Source of the DNA: Solirubrobacteraceae bacterium
Lineage (GTDB): Bacteria; Actinomycetota; Thermoleophilia; Solirubrobacterales; Solirubrobacteraceae
Length of the DNA: 11,710 bases
Direction: 5' to 3'
NCBI GenBank assembly: GCA_030151725.1
Contig: JASLDD010000284.1
Coordinates: 1 to 11,710, forward strand
How positions within the stretch are numbered: the stretch's first letter is position 1; each line of letters starts with the position of its first letter. Below are positions 1 to 6,157 of this stretch, in pieces. Made by a program: the position numbers and the translations under genes. The notes below the pieces were generated by a model. It searched no databases, was not told the DNA's origin, and saw only the letters and a list, made by a program, of their open reading frames with translations.

Positions 1-267
1 TGCCAGCAGCAGCTCGCGCTCGCGGGAGCTGATCAGCACCTCAAGCACAGGCCAGCGCTTACGCAGCTTGGGGACCTCACTAACGTGATCGAAGTGATGG
101 TGGGTCAGCAGGACATGCGTGGGAGTGAGGCCGAGGCGCTCGGCCGTGGCGATCAGCGGCTCAACCGGTCCTCCGGCATCGATGAAGAACGCCGGACCGC
201 CCTCCCCGTCGGCGACAAGGTAGGTGTTGGAGACGAACTGCTTGTTGGTGACGTGCTCCACGAGCAT
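1..267 (-). CDS. Metallo-beta-lactamase-fold hydrolase, glyoxalase II-like (N-terminal part)
   Basis: The 89 visible residues start MLVEHVTNKQFVSNTYLV and run off the left edge of the window, so the C-terminal part of the protein is missing. Residues 55-61 read THHHFDH, the metal-binding HxHxDH signature of the metallo-beta-lactamase superfamily, preceded by the typical strand FFIDAGG at 27-33. Members such as hydroxyacylglutathione hydrolase cleave thioesters with two bound metal ions, but the substrate cannot be read from this fragment. The start at 267 is chosen because AAGGA lies 7 nt upstream and the fold begins immediately. The purD stop codon is in the same frame 24 nt upstream, so the two genes are very probably co-transcribed. 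A glyoxalase I-like gene lies on the other side of purD, which makes a thioester-hydrolase role attractive but unproven. Confidence 0.85.
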   Translation of the reverse strand, partial: MLVEHVTNKQFVSNTYLVADGEGGPAFFIDAGGPVEPLIATAERLGLTPTHVLLTHHHFDHVSEVPKLRKRWPVLEVLISSRERELLLA

Positions 268-274
268 GGCGCCA

Positions 275-279
275 TCCTT
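275..279 (-). promoter_or_regulatory. Ribosome binding site AAGGA of the MBL-fold gene
   Basis: AAGGA sits 7 nt before the ATG at 267, in the short gap after purD. It decides the start of the metallo-hydrolase. This operon-internal gene has a Shine-Dalgarno site, unlike most first genes of transcription units in this window. Confidence 0.6.
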
Positions 280-291
280 GCACGAAAGACC

Positions 292-1659
292 TCAAGTGGG
301 GGTGGGGAGCAGACGCTCGGCGCCCGGCTCTCCCTTTGGCCATACAAGCCGTGCCAGGCCATTCAGGTAAGTCTCATCGCCCACGTCCCTGCGCCACTCG
401 AGGACGGGCACCGACGCAGCGCACTCCACCACCTGGCGACGCGCCTGCTCTAGCGTCGAGGCCGTGGTTGCCAGCGCGACGGCACGCGATGTGCCCACCG
501 TGCGATAGGCGTCCCCACCGATACCGACAGCCGAGGAGAAGAACACACGACAGCCGGACGCTTCCAGCTCCTGGCAGTCCACGTTGAACTCATACGCGGG
601 ACCCGTGCGCAGCGCGTAGTCGGGCGAGACCAGGTAGAGCACGACAGAAGCCTCATCGCGCAATGGCACGTCCTCCGGGGCGAGGCGACCAGCGGCGATC
701 TGCTCCATCGCATGTGGCCAGCTGCCGTTGAAGAGGCTCATGATGTTCATGCACTCGGGATCGCCGAAGCGGGCGTTGAACTCGATCACCTTGACCCCCT
801 CGGCTGTGGCGAAGAAGCCGCTGTTCATCACGCCTGTGAAATGACGTCCCTGCTCGCCCAAGCGCTGTATGACGCGCTCGATGATCGAGCAGGCGGAGCT
901 GTAGTGCTCGGGGGTCATGAACGGGAGCGTGCTCGAGGGCATCGACAGGGAGCCCATGCCACCCGTTCCTGGGCCCTCGTCACCGTCGTAGCGAAATGGG
1001 TAGTCGTAGGTGGACGGCGGGAAGACGACCGTCTTGCCGTCGCTGATTGCCTGGATGGTGAACTCGGCACCCACGACCTTCTCCTCGATATGCACCCCTC
1101 CTGCGCCCTTGCCCGCCTCGAGCAGAGCGAGCGCGTAGTCGCGCGCCTCGTCGTGGCTTGCCAGGTGCGGGCCCATCACCTTCACTCCCTTGCCGCCCGT
1201 GAGCCCCGGGGGCTTCACGGCGACGGGGGTCGAGTCGAAGAAGGCGATCGCCTCCTCGACCTCACGGCTGTCTCGCGCCACCCGCAAGAGCGGCGAGGCC
1301 TCGGGCGCCACCTCCGCCAGCAGCTCGCGCGCGAACGTCTTGTTCCACTCGATCTCAGACCCAGCGCGTGTCGGGCCCACAGCGCGCGTGCCCTGTGCGA
1401 GCAGCGCATCTACCACTCCCGCTCGCAGCGGCTCGTCGGCGCTGACCATCGCGATGTCGATGTCGCGCTCGCGTGCGAAGGCCGCGACGGCCGCCGGATC
1501 GCACACGTCGCCGAGCCCATGCGAGCCACCCGAGTCGGCCGCCGCCCGTATGATCGAGGGGTTGGCGTGACCAACGAACGCGTGCAGCTCGCTGTGCTCG
1601 GCCATGGCCGCCGCCAGCGCGCTCTCGCGTCCTCCGTTGCCGACGATCAGTGTGCGCAC
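292..1659 (-). CDS. purD: Phosphoribosylamine-glycine ligase (GAR synthetase), divergent form
   Basis: PurD joins 5-phosphoribosylamine to glycine using ATP, the second step of purine synthesis, in the cytoplasm. With the GTG start at 1659 the protein is 455 residues and opens MRTLIVGNGGRES, the usual PurD beginning. The ATP-grasp part shows VKPPGLTGGKGVKV (about 148-161), EGPGTGGMGS (about 228-237) and EFNARFGDPE (about 293-302, metal and nucleotide site). A C-terminal RRDVG (about 423-427) is also typical. A TTG at 1668 would add three residues, but GTG fits the family and the promoter spacing better. Oddities: the usual GNGGREHAL has serine for histidine, the usual GPEAPL is SADEPL, and TYDYPFR occurs near 218-223. 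These recall archaeal-type sequences rather than the common bacterial PurD. It diverges from gloA and is followed by the MBL-fold gene. Confidence 0.93.
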   Translation of the reverse strand: MRTLIVGNGGRESALAAAMAEHSELHAFVGHANPSIIRAAADSGGSHGLGDVCDPAAVAAFARERDIDIAMVSADEPLRAGVVDALLAQGTRAVGPTRAGSEIEWNKTFARELLAEVAPEASPLLRVARDSREVEEAIAFFDSTPVAVKPPGLTGGKGVKVMGPHLASHDEARDYALALLEAGKGAGGVHIEEKVVGAEFTIQAISDGKTVVFPPSTYDYPFRYDGDEGPGTGGMGSLSMPSSTLPFMTPEHYSSACSIIERVIQRLGEQGRHFTGVMNSGFFATAEGVKVIEFNARFGDPECMNIMSLFNGSWPHAMEQIAAGRLAPEDVPLRDEASVVLYLVSPDYALRTGPAYEFNVDCQELEASGCRVFFSSAVGIGGDAYRTVGTSRAVALATTASTLEQARRQVVECAASVPVLEWRRDVGDETYLNGLARLVWPKGEPGAERLLPTPT

Positions 1660-1666
1660 GCCTCGC

Positions 1667-1678
1667 AAGTCTAGACTT
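1667..1678. promoter_or_regulatory. 12-bp perfect palindrome, candidate bidirectional -10 for purD and gloA
   Basis: AAGTCTAGACTT is a perfect palindrome between the divergent start codons. Read rightward, TAGACT (1672-1677) ends 6 nt before the gloA ATG. Read leftward, the same TAGACT (1673-1668) ends 8 nt before the purD GTG. The two hexamers share the central TA. That spacing would put transcription starts at or next to each start codon, giving leaderless mRNAs. No good -35 box was seen on either side. It could instead be a repressor operator. Confidence 0.5.
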
Positions 1679-1683
1679 CTCTC

Positions 1684-2067
1684 ATGCCCCTAATCCACAC
1701 CTGCTATCGCATCACCGACATCGACCGCTCGGTGGCCTTCTACAACGCGCTGGGCTTCCAGGAGGTCGGGCGCATCCCGATCAAAGACGAGGCCGTCAAC
1801 GTCTTCATGAACCAGCCCGGCGACGGCGACATGCCCCGCCTGGAGCTCACGTACAACTTCGGCGTGGGCTCATATGAGATCGGCACGGGCTACGGCCACA
1901 TCGCGATCACGAGCAGTGACCTCGACGCCATGCTCGCACGCCTGGGCGAGCTGGGAATCGAGCCCGAGAAGCCGCCCTACTCGGTGCGCGAGGGCGGCTC
2001 GCGCCTTTGCTTCGTGCGGGACCCGGATGGGTACCGGGTGGAGATCATCGAGCAGCCTTCCACCTAG
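1684..2067 (+). CDS. gloA: Glyoxalase I / VOC family (lactoylglutathione lyase-like)
   Basis: Glyoxalase I isomerises the hemithioacetal of methylglyoxal and a low-molecular-weight thiol to a lactoyl thioester. The 127-residue protein aligns along its length with the short bacterial enzymes of the E. coli type: IHT near the start, ELTYNFG, YEIGTGYGHIAI, and FVRDPDGYRVEIIE at the end. The four metal ligands appear present as H5, E54, H72 and E120. There is no Shine-Dalgarno site before the ATG; a TAGACT hexamer ends 6 nt upstream, suggesting a leaderless message. The thiol used is unknown: many actinobacteria use mycothiol instead of glutathione. It diverges from purD and is convergent with the TolB-like gene, with 6 bp between their stop codons. 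Confidence 0.9.
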   Translation: MPLIHTCYRITDIDRSVAFYNALGFQEVGRIPIKDEAVNVFMNQPGDGDMPRLELTYNFGVGSYEIGTGYGHIAITSSDLDAMLARLGELGIEPEKPPYSVREGGSRLCFVRDPDGYRVEIIEQPST

Positions 2068-2073
2068 TCGGCT

Positions 2074-3177
2074 CTAGCCGGAACTCGAACAGCGCATCGC
2101 TCCTTCGGGAGCTGCGCCTGGTCCCCACGAGGGCTCCGTGTACCAGATCTCGCCAGTCGGATCACCGGCGATCTCGTGGCCACAACTGCCGTCCACGTTG
2201 ATGACGGCGATCGTCTTGGTGAAGCCTTCGGCCTGACGGGCGTAGGCAATACGGGTGCCGCCGGGCGACCAGGTGGGGTCCAACTCGCTGAGTTCCGGGG
2301 AGTGGGTCAAGCGTTCGGCACCCGTCCCATCGGCGTTCATGACGTAAAGCTCGTTTGCATATTCAGATTCGTCCTCGCCGGTTCGGATGCTTCCATCGTG
2401 ATCGCGGTTGGTGACGAACGCGATTCGGCGGCCATCAGGCGAATAAGCAGGGTCGCTGCCACCGGCGAGGAGCTGGTGCAGGCCGGAACCATCTACTTCC
2501 ATCGTCTCAATTGAGGTTTCGGTTCGGCCGGCGTATGCGAGCGCACTCACGTCGGCACGTGTGAACGCCAGGTGTGTTCCGTCCGGTGAGAACGATCCAG
2601 GGATGTCCACTTGGCCCCGAATCAAGGGCGTAAGTTTGCGCAGACCCGTTCCGTCTTGGTTCACACGCATCAGCGGCGCCGCAAAGCTCGTGACGATGTT
2701 CGGATTGCCAACGTGGGTCCGCTCCGCGAACACGATCGTGCGTCCGTCGGGCGACCATAGAGGTTCGCCTGCCGAACCAACGCGTGTGAGGCGACGCAGA
2801 CCAGATCCGTCTGCACGAACAACGAACAGGTCGGTCGACTGTTCGGCGCGTTTGGGTTGGCGGCCAACGACTCCGGTGAACACCAGCCAGCGCCCGTCAG
2901 GCGACCAGGCAGAGCGGCCCACTGCGACTTTCACGCCCCTCCGCCCAGCGGCGCGCACCAGGACGTGCCGCTGGCGACCCGATGAGTCCATCACGATCAT
3001 GTCGCTTCTCGGCGGATTGCCGGTGACCGACCGGACGGCTGCAATCAGCGATTTGACAGGGCGAGAGGTGGCGGGCGCTGCCCCCGTGGCATCTGTATCC
3101 GTGCGTATTGCGAATGCGACGCAGCCTGCGATGAACATGCTTCCAAGGCCTGCCCACGACAGGTATCTGCGCCTCAT
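2074..3177 (-). CDS. TolB-like six-bladed beta-propeller lipoprotein (PD40 repeats)
   Basis: The protein has 367 residues. MRRRYLSWAGLGSMFIAGC is a lipoprotein signal peptide with lipobox IAG-C, so C19 would be lipidated and the rest lie outside the cytoplasmic membrane. Repeats with the PD40/WD40-like core WSPDGRxxxF start near residues 91, 141, 196, 245 and 303, with a degenerate last copy at about 350 (SWGPG). Each is preceded by a strand of the type LFVVRADGSGLRRLT, as in TolB. C332 and C363 may form a disulfide. The open frame extends 110 residues further upstream, but that part lies in another frame over the FMN reductase gene and lacks a signal peptide. The ATG at 3177 has GAAGG 7 nt before it. 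Such propellers usually bind proteins or sugars; no enzymatic motif is visible. Base composition looks somewhat less GC-rich than its neighbours. Confidence 0.85.
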   Translation of the reverse strand: MRRRYLSWAGLGSMFIAGCVAFAIRTDTDATGAAPATSRPVKSLIAAVRSVTGNPPRSDMIVMDSSGRQRHVLVRAAGRRGVKVAVGRSAWSPDGRWLVFTGVVGRQPKRAEQSTDLFVVRADGSGLRRLTRVGSAGEPLWSPDGRTIVFAERTHVGNPNIVTSFAAPLMRVNQDGTGLRKLTPLIRGQVDIPGSFSPDGTHLAFTRADVSALAYAGRTETSIETMEVDGSGLHQLLAGGSDPAYSPDGRRIAFVTNRDHDGSIRTGEDESEYANELYVMNADGTGAERLTHSPELSELDPTWSPGGTRIAYARQAEGFTKTIAVINVDGSCGHEIAGDPTGEIWYTEPSWGPGAAPEGAMRCSSSG

Positions 3178-3184
3178 ACGATCG

Positions 3185-3189
3185 CCTTC
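3185..3189 (-). promoter_or_regulatory. Ribosome binding site GAAGG of the TolB-like gene
   Basis: GAAGG lies 7 nt before the ATG at 3177. It fixes the start at the lipoprotein signal peptide rather than at the end of the longer open frame. Confidence 0.6.
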
Positions 3190-3237
3190 AAGATGCAATC
3201 CGGGGGAAAGGATTCCGAAAGCGCGGCGGAAGCAGCG

Positions 3238-3243
3238 AGCATA
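3238..3243 (-). promoter_or_regulatory. Possible -10 box for the TolB-like gene
   Basis: TATGCT in the 71-bp gap after the FMN reductase stop matches four of six -10 positions. It would start a message with a leader of roughly 50 nt. No matching -35 box was identified. The rest of the gap holds only a weak AATCC/GGATT inverted repeat at 3198-3215. Confidence 0.25.
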
Positions 3244-3248
3244 CCGCC

Positions 3249-3815
3249 CTACCCCGCCCGCAGCCCCCGCAAAGCCCCAGCCACCCGCGACAGCTCGTCG
3301 AGCATCGCGGTGGCCGACTTCTCCATCACCTCGTTGGGCTCGAGCTCGCCCTCGTCGTCGATGAACTGGGCCACGAAGGGAATCGAGACCGCCTCCGGCA
3401 CGGCGGCCATCTTGAGCGCGCCAACGACCGGCTTGAGCATCTGCACCGCCCGCGTGCCGGCGGCGACGCCGCCGTAGGAGACGAAGCCCACGGGCTTGTA
3501 CAGCCACTCCTGGTGCAGGAAGTCGATCGCGTTCTTCAGCGGCGCGTTGAAGCCGTGGTTGTACTCGGGCATCACGAACGCGAACGCATCGGCGCGATCC
3601 ACGCGAGCGCTCCAGTCCTTGGTGTGCTGCTGGGTGTAGTCGCGCAGGCGCGGATGGTTGGGCTCGTCCATGAACGGCAGGCCCAGCTCGGCCAGGTCGA
3701 CGAGATCGATCTCGAAGGCGCCGTGCGCTCGCGCGTGCGCCTCGAACCAGCGGCCCACGGGCAGCCCCACCCGGCCGGGGCGCGTACTCGCGATGATGAT
3801 CTGCAGTGTGGGCAT
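3249..3815 (-). CDS. NAD(P)H-dependent FMN reductase, flavodoxin-like fold
   Basis: This 188-residue protein matches the NADPH-dependent FMN reductase family (ArsH/chromate reductase/azoreductase relatives). Such soluble enzymes bind FMN and pass electrons from NAD(P)H to flavins, quinones or metal oxyanions. The FMN phosphate loop is ASTRPGRVG (9-17). The family loop MPEYNHGFNAPLKNAIDFL (82-100) and FVSYGGVAAGTRA (111-123) are well preserved, and the length is normal. The start at 3815 gives the standard MPTLQIIIAS opening. There is no convincing Shine-Dalgarno site; a poor -10-like TAAACC ends 6 nt before the ATG. It lies 47 bp after the ABC permease stop, across a strong hairpin, so it probably has its own promoter. 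The physiological substrate cannot be told from sequence. Confidence 0.9.
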   Translation of the reverse strand: MPTLQIIIASTRPGRVGLPVGRWFEAHARAHGAFEIDLVDLAELGLPFMDEPNHPRLRDYTQQHTKDWSARVDRADAFAFVMPEYNHGFNAPLKNAIDFLHQEWLYKPVGFVSYGGVAAGTRAVQMLKPVVGALKMAAVPEAVSIPFVAQFIDDEGELEPNEVMEKSATAMLDELSRVAGALRGLRAG

Positions 3816-3840
3816 CGCATGGGTTTAGCAGCGTTGCGCT

Positions 3841-3861
3841 CGGCCCTCGATGCGAGGGCCG
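3841..3861 (-). terminator. GC hairpin after the ABC exporter operon, probable terminator
   Basis: A perfect 9-bp stem CGGCCCTCG / CGAGGGCCG closes a 3-nt loop (3850-3852). The stem starts one base after the stop codon of the permease gene and lies ahead of the FMN reductase gene on the same strand. No T-run follows on the minus strand, so it would be the U-less type common in high-GC actinobacteria. Confidence 0.6.
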
Positions 3862-3862
3862 C

Positions 3863-4768
3863 TCAGGACAGCACGCGGCCGGCGAACTTGCGCAGCCCGA
3901 GCGTGAGGAAGACGGCGCAGAAGCCGATCAGCACGGGATAGACGACGTAGAGGTGCATGTGCGAGGCATGGGTGAGGCCCGCGCGCATGCCCTCGGTGAC
4001 GTAGATCAGGGGGTTCACCAGCACCAGGATCTGCAGCCAGTGCACGCCTCCAACCGTCACGGGCGCCAGCTTGGTCCACTGGTAGTAGGTGCCGCCGAGG
4101 AACGTGAGCGGCAGGACCACGAAGCCGAACATCAACCCGAGGTTGCGAGCCTCGAAGACCGTCCCCAGGAGCAGCCCGAGCGATGTCATCGTGACGCAGG
4201 CGAGGGGGATCAGCGTGAGCACCACCGCCCAATGCACCGACAGATGCGCTTCCACGCCTTTGGCATGGATGACGGCGGCGATCGGGAAGACGATCAGCGC
4301 TGCGATCAGACCCTGGGTGGCGCCGGAGAGGACCTTGGCTATGGCCACAAGCCAGATCGGGCACGGCGCCTGCACGCGATCCTCGATCTCGCGCGTGAAG
4401 CCGAACTCGGTGGCCATCACCATGGCCACCGCCTGGATGCCCTGGAACATGATCGAGATCCCGACCACGCCGGCCACGAGCACGGTCGCGAACTGCGACT
4501 CGGCCGCCCGCGCCGCACCGCTTCCCCCGGTGCCTCCGCCGCCGATGCCCTGCCCGATCGTGGGGAACACGTACAGGAAGACGAACACCAACAGGAACGG
4601 CTGCACGAGCGTGCGGACCACGAACTCGACGAAGTTCTTGCGCAGCACCACGAGGTCGCGCAGCACCAGTGCCATCAGCGCCGAGCGACTCGCTGCGAAC
4701 GTCGAGCGCGACGGCTCGATGGCGATCGCCGGCCGGTCTTGTGTGGAGGGGGAGATCGTGGCTGCCAT
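3863..4768 (-). CDS. ABC-2 type transporter permease (DrrB-like)
   Basis: This 301-residue membrane protein is the partner of the ATPase encoded just upstream. Together they would form an exporter of a drug, lipid or polyketide-like molecule in the cytoplasmic membrane. About six hydrophobic segments are visible, near 51-71, 96-120, 139-168, 178-203, 207-227 and 273-293. A cytoplasmic loop FTREIEDRVQAP precedes the third, and VNPLIYVTEGMRAGL (251-265) matches the conserved late motif of ABC-2 permeases. A glycine-rich loop (about 75-84) follows the first segment and is probably extracellular. The ATG at 4768 overlaps the ATPase stop codon by one base (TGATG), implying translational coupling. 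The substrate is not predictable; no biosynthetic genes adjoin. Confidence 0.92.
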   Translation of the reverse strand: MAATISPSTQDRPAIAIEPSRSTFAASRSALMALVLRDLVVLRKNFVEFVVRTLVQPFLLVFVFLYVFPTIGQGIGGGGTGGSGAARAAESQFATVLVAGVVGISIMFQGIQAVAMVMATEFGFTREIEDRVQAPCPIWLVAIAKVLSGATQGLIAALIVFPIAAVIHAKGVEAHLSVHWAVVLTLIPLACVTMTSLGLLLGTVFEARNLGLMFGFVVLPLTFLGGTYYQWTKLAPVTVGGVHWLQILVLVNPLIYVTEGMRAGLTHASHMHLYVVYPVLIGFCAVFLTLGLRKFAGRVLS

Positions 4769-5727
4769 CAGTCGCGCAGCTCCTTGCCGGTGAGGCTGAT
4801 GAAGACGGTCTCGAGGCTGGGTTCGGCGACCGACAGGTCGGCCAGCTCGAAGCCGGCCCCCTCGGCCGCGTTGACGACCCGCGGCAGCAGCCGCTGGGCC
4901 TCTCTCACGTGCAGCTCGACGCCCCCGTCGATGGTGCGCGTGCGTGTGACCTCTGCGATCTCGGCGGAGAGCCGATCGGCGAGCGTCTGCATCTCCCCGT
5001 CGGCCCTGACGGTCACGATCGTGTCCGCGCCCACAGAGCGCTTGAGCGCTTCGGGGCTGTCGAGCGCGAGGATCTTGCCGTGGTCCATGATCGCCACCCG
5101 ATCGCAGAGCTCATCGGCCTCCTCCATGTAATGGGTGGTCAGTAGGATCGTCTGGCCCTCGCGGTTGAGCTCGCCGAGGATCTCCCACAGCGCCAGGCGG
5201 CTCTGCGGGTCCAGGCCGGCGGTGGGCTCATCGAGGAACAGCACGGCCGGACGGTGGAAGATCGCGCGCGCCATCATCAGCCGCTGGGCCATTCCGCCCG
5301 AGAGCGCGAACACCGACGCCTTGGCCCATTTGGAGAGATGCAGCTTCTCCAGCAGCTCATCTGAGATGCGCCGCGACTCCGTCGCCGAGATGCCGAAGAG
5401 GCGTCCGTGGAAGTACAGGTTCTCCCACACGTTCAGCTGGCGGTCGAGCGTGTTCTGCTGGGAGACGATCCCGATCAGCTGCTTGGCCAGGGCGGGCTGC
5501 GCGACGACGTCGATGGCCCCCACATACGCCGAGCCGGAGGTGGGGATCACGCGTGTGGTGAGCATTCCCGCGGTGGTCGTCTTGCCGGCGCCGTTTGGCC
5601 CGAGCAGCCCGAAGATCTCACCGCCGTGGACGCTCAGGTCGAGGCCGTCCACCGCTGCGAAGTCGCTCCCGGGGTAGACCTTGCCCAGCCCGATCGTGCG
5701 AATCACCTCTCCTGTGGCGGCAGGCAT
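4768..5727 (-). CDS. ABC transporter ATP-binding protein (DrrA-like)
   Basis: This 319-residue ATPase drives the DrrB-like permease encoded next to it. All nucleotide-binding elements are present: Walker A GPNGAGKTT (43-51), Q-loop around Q90-Q91, signature LSGGM (142-146), Walker B VLFLDE (162-167) with the D-loop GLDP, and the H-loop histidine at H199 in TTHYMEEAD. LSGGM in place of LSGGQ is normal for the daunorubicin-resistance (DrrA) group. The C-terminal extension of roughly 90 residues ending LETVFISLTGKELRD is also typical of that group. There is no Shine-Dalgarno site; TAGATT ends exactly 6 nt before the ATG, suggesting a leaderless message. It diverges from the small gene at 5768. 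Confidence 0.95.
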   Translation of the reverse strand: MPAATGEVIRTIGLGKVYPGSDFAAVDGLDLSVHGGEIFGLLGPNGAGKTTTAGMLTTRVIPTSGSAYVGAIDVVAQPALAKQLIGIVSQQNTLDRQLNVWENLYFHGRLFGISATESRRISDELLEKLHLSKWAKASVFALSGGMAQRLMMARAIFHRPAVLFLDEPTAGLDPQSRLALWEILGELNREGQTILLTTHYMEEADELCDRVAIMDHGKILALDSPEALKRSVGADTIVTVRADGEMQTLADRLSAEIAEVTRTRTIDGGVELHVREAQRLLPRVVNAAEGAGFELADLSVAEPSLETVFISLTGKELRD

Positions 5728-5733
5728 CTTCCC

Positions 5734-5743
5734 AATCTACAGT
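5734..5743. promoter_or_regulatory. Overlapping divergent -10 boxes: ABC operon (-) and small acidic gene (+)
   Basis: On the minus strand TAGATT (5739-5734) is followed by 6 nt and the ATPase ATG. On the plus strand TACAGT (5738-5743) overlaps it and shares the same TA step at 5738-5739, as in the purD/gloA gap. A second plus-strand candidate, TACCCT at 5752-5757 with TTCCCA 17 bp upstream (5729-5734), is closer to the ATG at 5768. The minus box is well placed; the plus assignment is uncertain. Confidence 0.45.
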
Positions 5744-5767
5744 CCGCTCGCTACCCTCCCTGTAGTC

Positions 5768-6094
5768 ATGGCGGAAACGAGCAAGATCGCCAAGAACCTC
5801 GAGCGCTTCGCGCAGGCGGTGGCGTCCCATGACCGCGAGAACCCGACCCACACCGCTCACGGGATCGGCTTGGCGCACTTCGACATGGAGCGCCTCGGAT
5901 TCGACGAGGGCGAGGAGATCCTGCCGGGCATCACGATCCAGGCGGACAGCGGCGTGACGGGCAACTTCCGCGTGCTGTGCGACGGCGAGCACGACGAGGA
6001 GCTGACGGAGGCCGAGGAGCAGGCGGTCGAGGCGATCGCCACCCAGGCGGTCCCGGCGATGGCGCCTGGCCACTTGCCATTCGAAGCGCAGTAG
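5768..6094 (+). CDS. Small acidic protein of unknown function
   Basis: I do not recognise this 108-residue protein. It starts MAETSKIAKNLERFAQAV, a likely amphipathic helix. Then comes HGIGLAHFDMERLGFDEGEEILPGI (31-55), a likely beta segment FRVLCDGE (67-74), and an acidic helix ELTEAEEQAVEAIATQAV (78-95). It is rich in Asp and Glu, has one cysteine (C71), and has no signal peptide or membrane segment, so it is probably soluble. The ATG at 5768 is preferred over a start 87 bp upstream because the latter would overlap the ABC ATPase gene. No Shine-Dalgarno site is visible. It diverges from the ABC exporter and precedes the channel gene by 63 bp, so it may relate to either. Codon use resembles its neighbours, supporting a real gene. 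Confidence 0.7.
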   Translation: MAETSKIAKNLERFAQAVASHDRENPTHTAHGIGLAHFDMERLGFDEGEEILPGITIQADSGVTGNFRVLCDGEHDEELTEAEEQAVEAIATQAVPAMAPGHLPFEAQ

Positions 6095-6157
6095 CCGCGC
6101 TTATCTTGGACGCCAGGCCAAGGTCGGCGGGCGCTTTTGAGCGCAGACTGAACGTTC
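6095..6157 (+). promoter_or_regulatory. Leader region of the channel gene
   Basis: The gap between the small acidic gene and the channel gene holds a TATCTT (6102-6107) that could be a -10 box, and a small hairpin GCGCT/AGCGC with a 4-nt loop (6131-6144). Neither is convincing alone, and the two genes could be co-transcribed. Confidence 0.2.

Noticed and set aside
712..1674. Plus-strand open frame of 320 codons opposite purD
   Set aside because: Antisense shadow of a clear purD; the translation shows no domain.
2068..2082. Possible bidirectional terminator between the convergent gloA and TolB-like genes
   Set aside because: Only a 4-bp CGGC/GCCG stem is present, and much of the symmetry comes from the two facing TAG stop codons.
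3198..3215. AATCC/GGATT inverted repeat upstream of the TolB-like gene
   Set aside because: A 5-bp arm with an 8-nt spacer is expected by chance.
3178..3507. 110-residue N-terminal extension of the TolB-like protein
   Set aside because: It overlaps the FMN reductase gene in another frame, looks like Arg/Gly-rich noise, and would place the lipoprotein signal in the middle of the protein. The ATG at 3177 has a good Shine-Dalgarno site.
3806..5131. Long plus-strand open frame of 441 codons opposite the FMN reductase start, the permease and part of the ABC ATPase
   Set aside because: It is antisense to genes with complete motifs, is a low-complexity His/Arg/Asp/Glu-rich string, and has no recognisable domain. 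Long antisense frames are expected in GC-rich DNA.
4903..5303. LSGGM instead of LSGGQ in the ABC signature as a sign of an inactive ATPase
   Set aside because: SGGM is the usual form in DrrA-type ATPases and all other catalytic motifs are intact.
6064..6118. GCCTGGC/GCCAGGC inverted repeat around the end of the small acidic gene
   Set aside because: Seven-base arms about 40 nt apart, one of them inside the coding region, do not make a credible terminator in GC-rich DNA.
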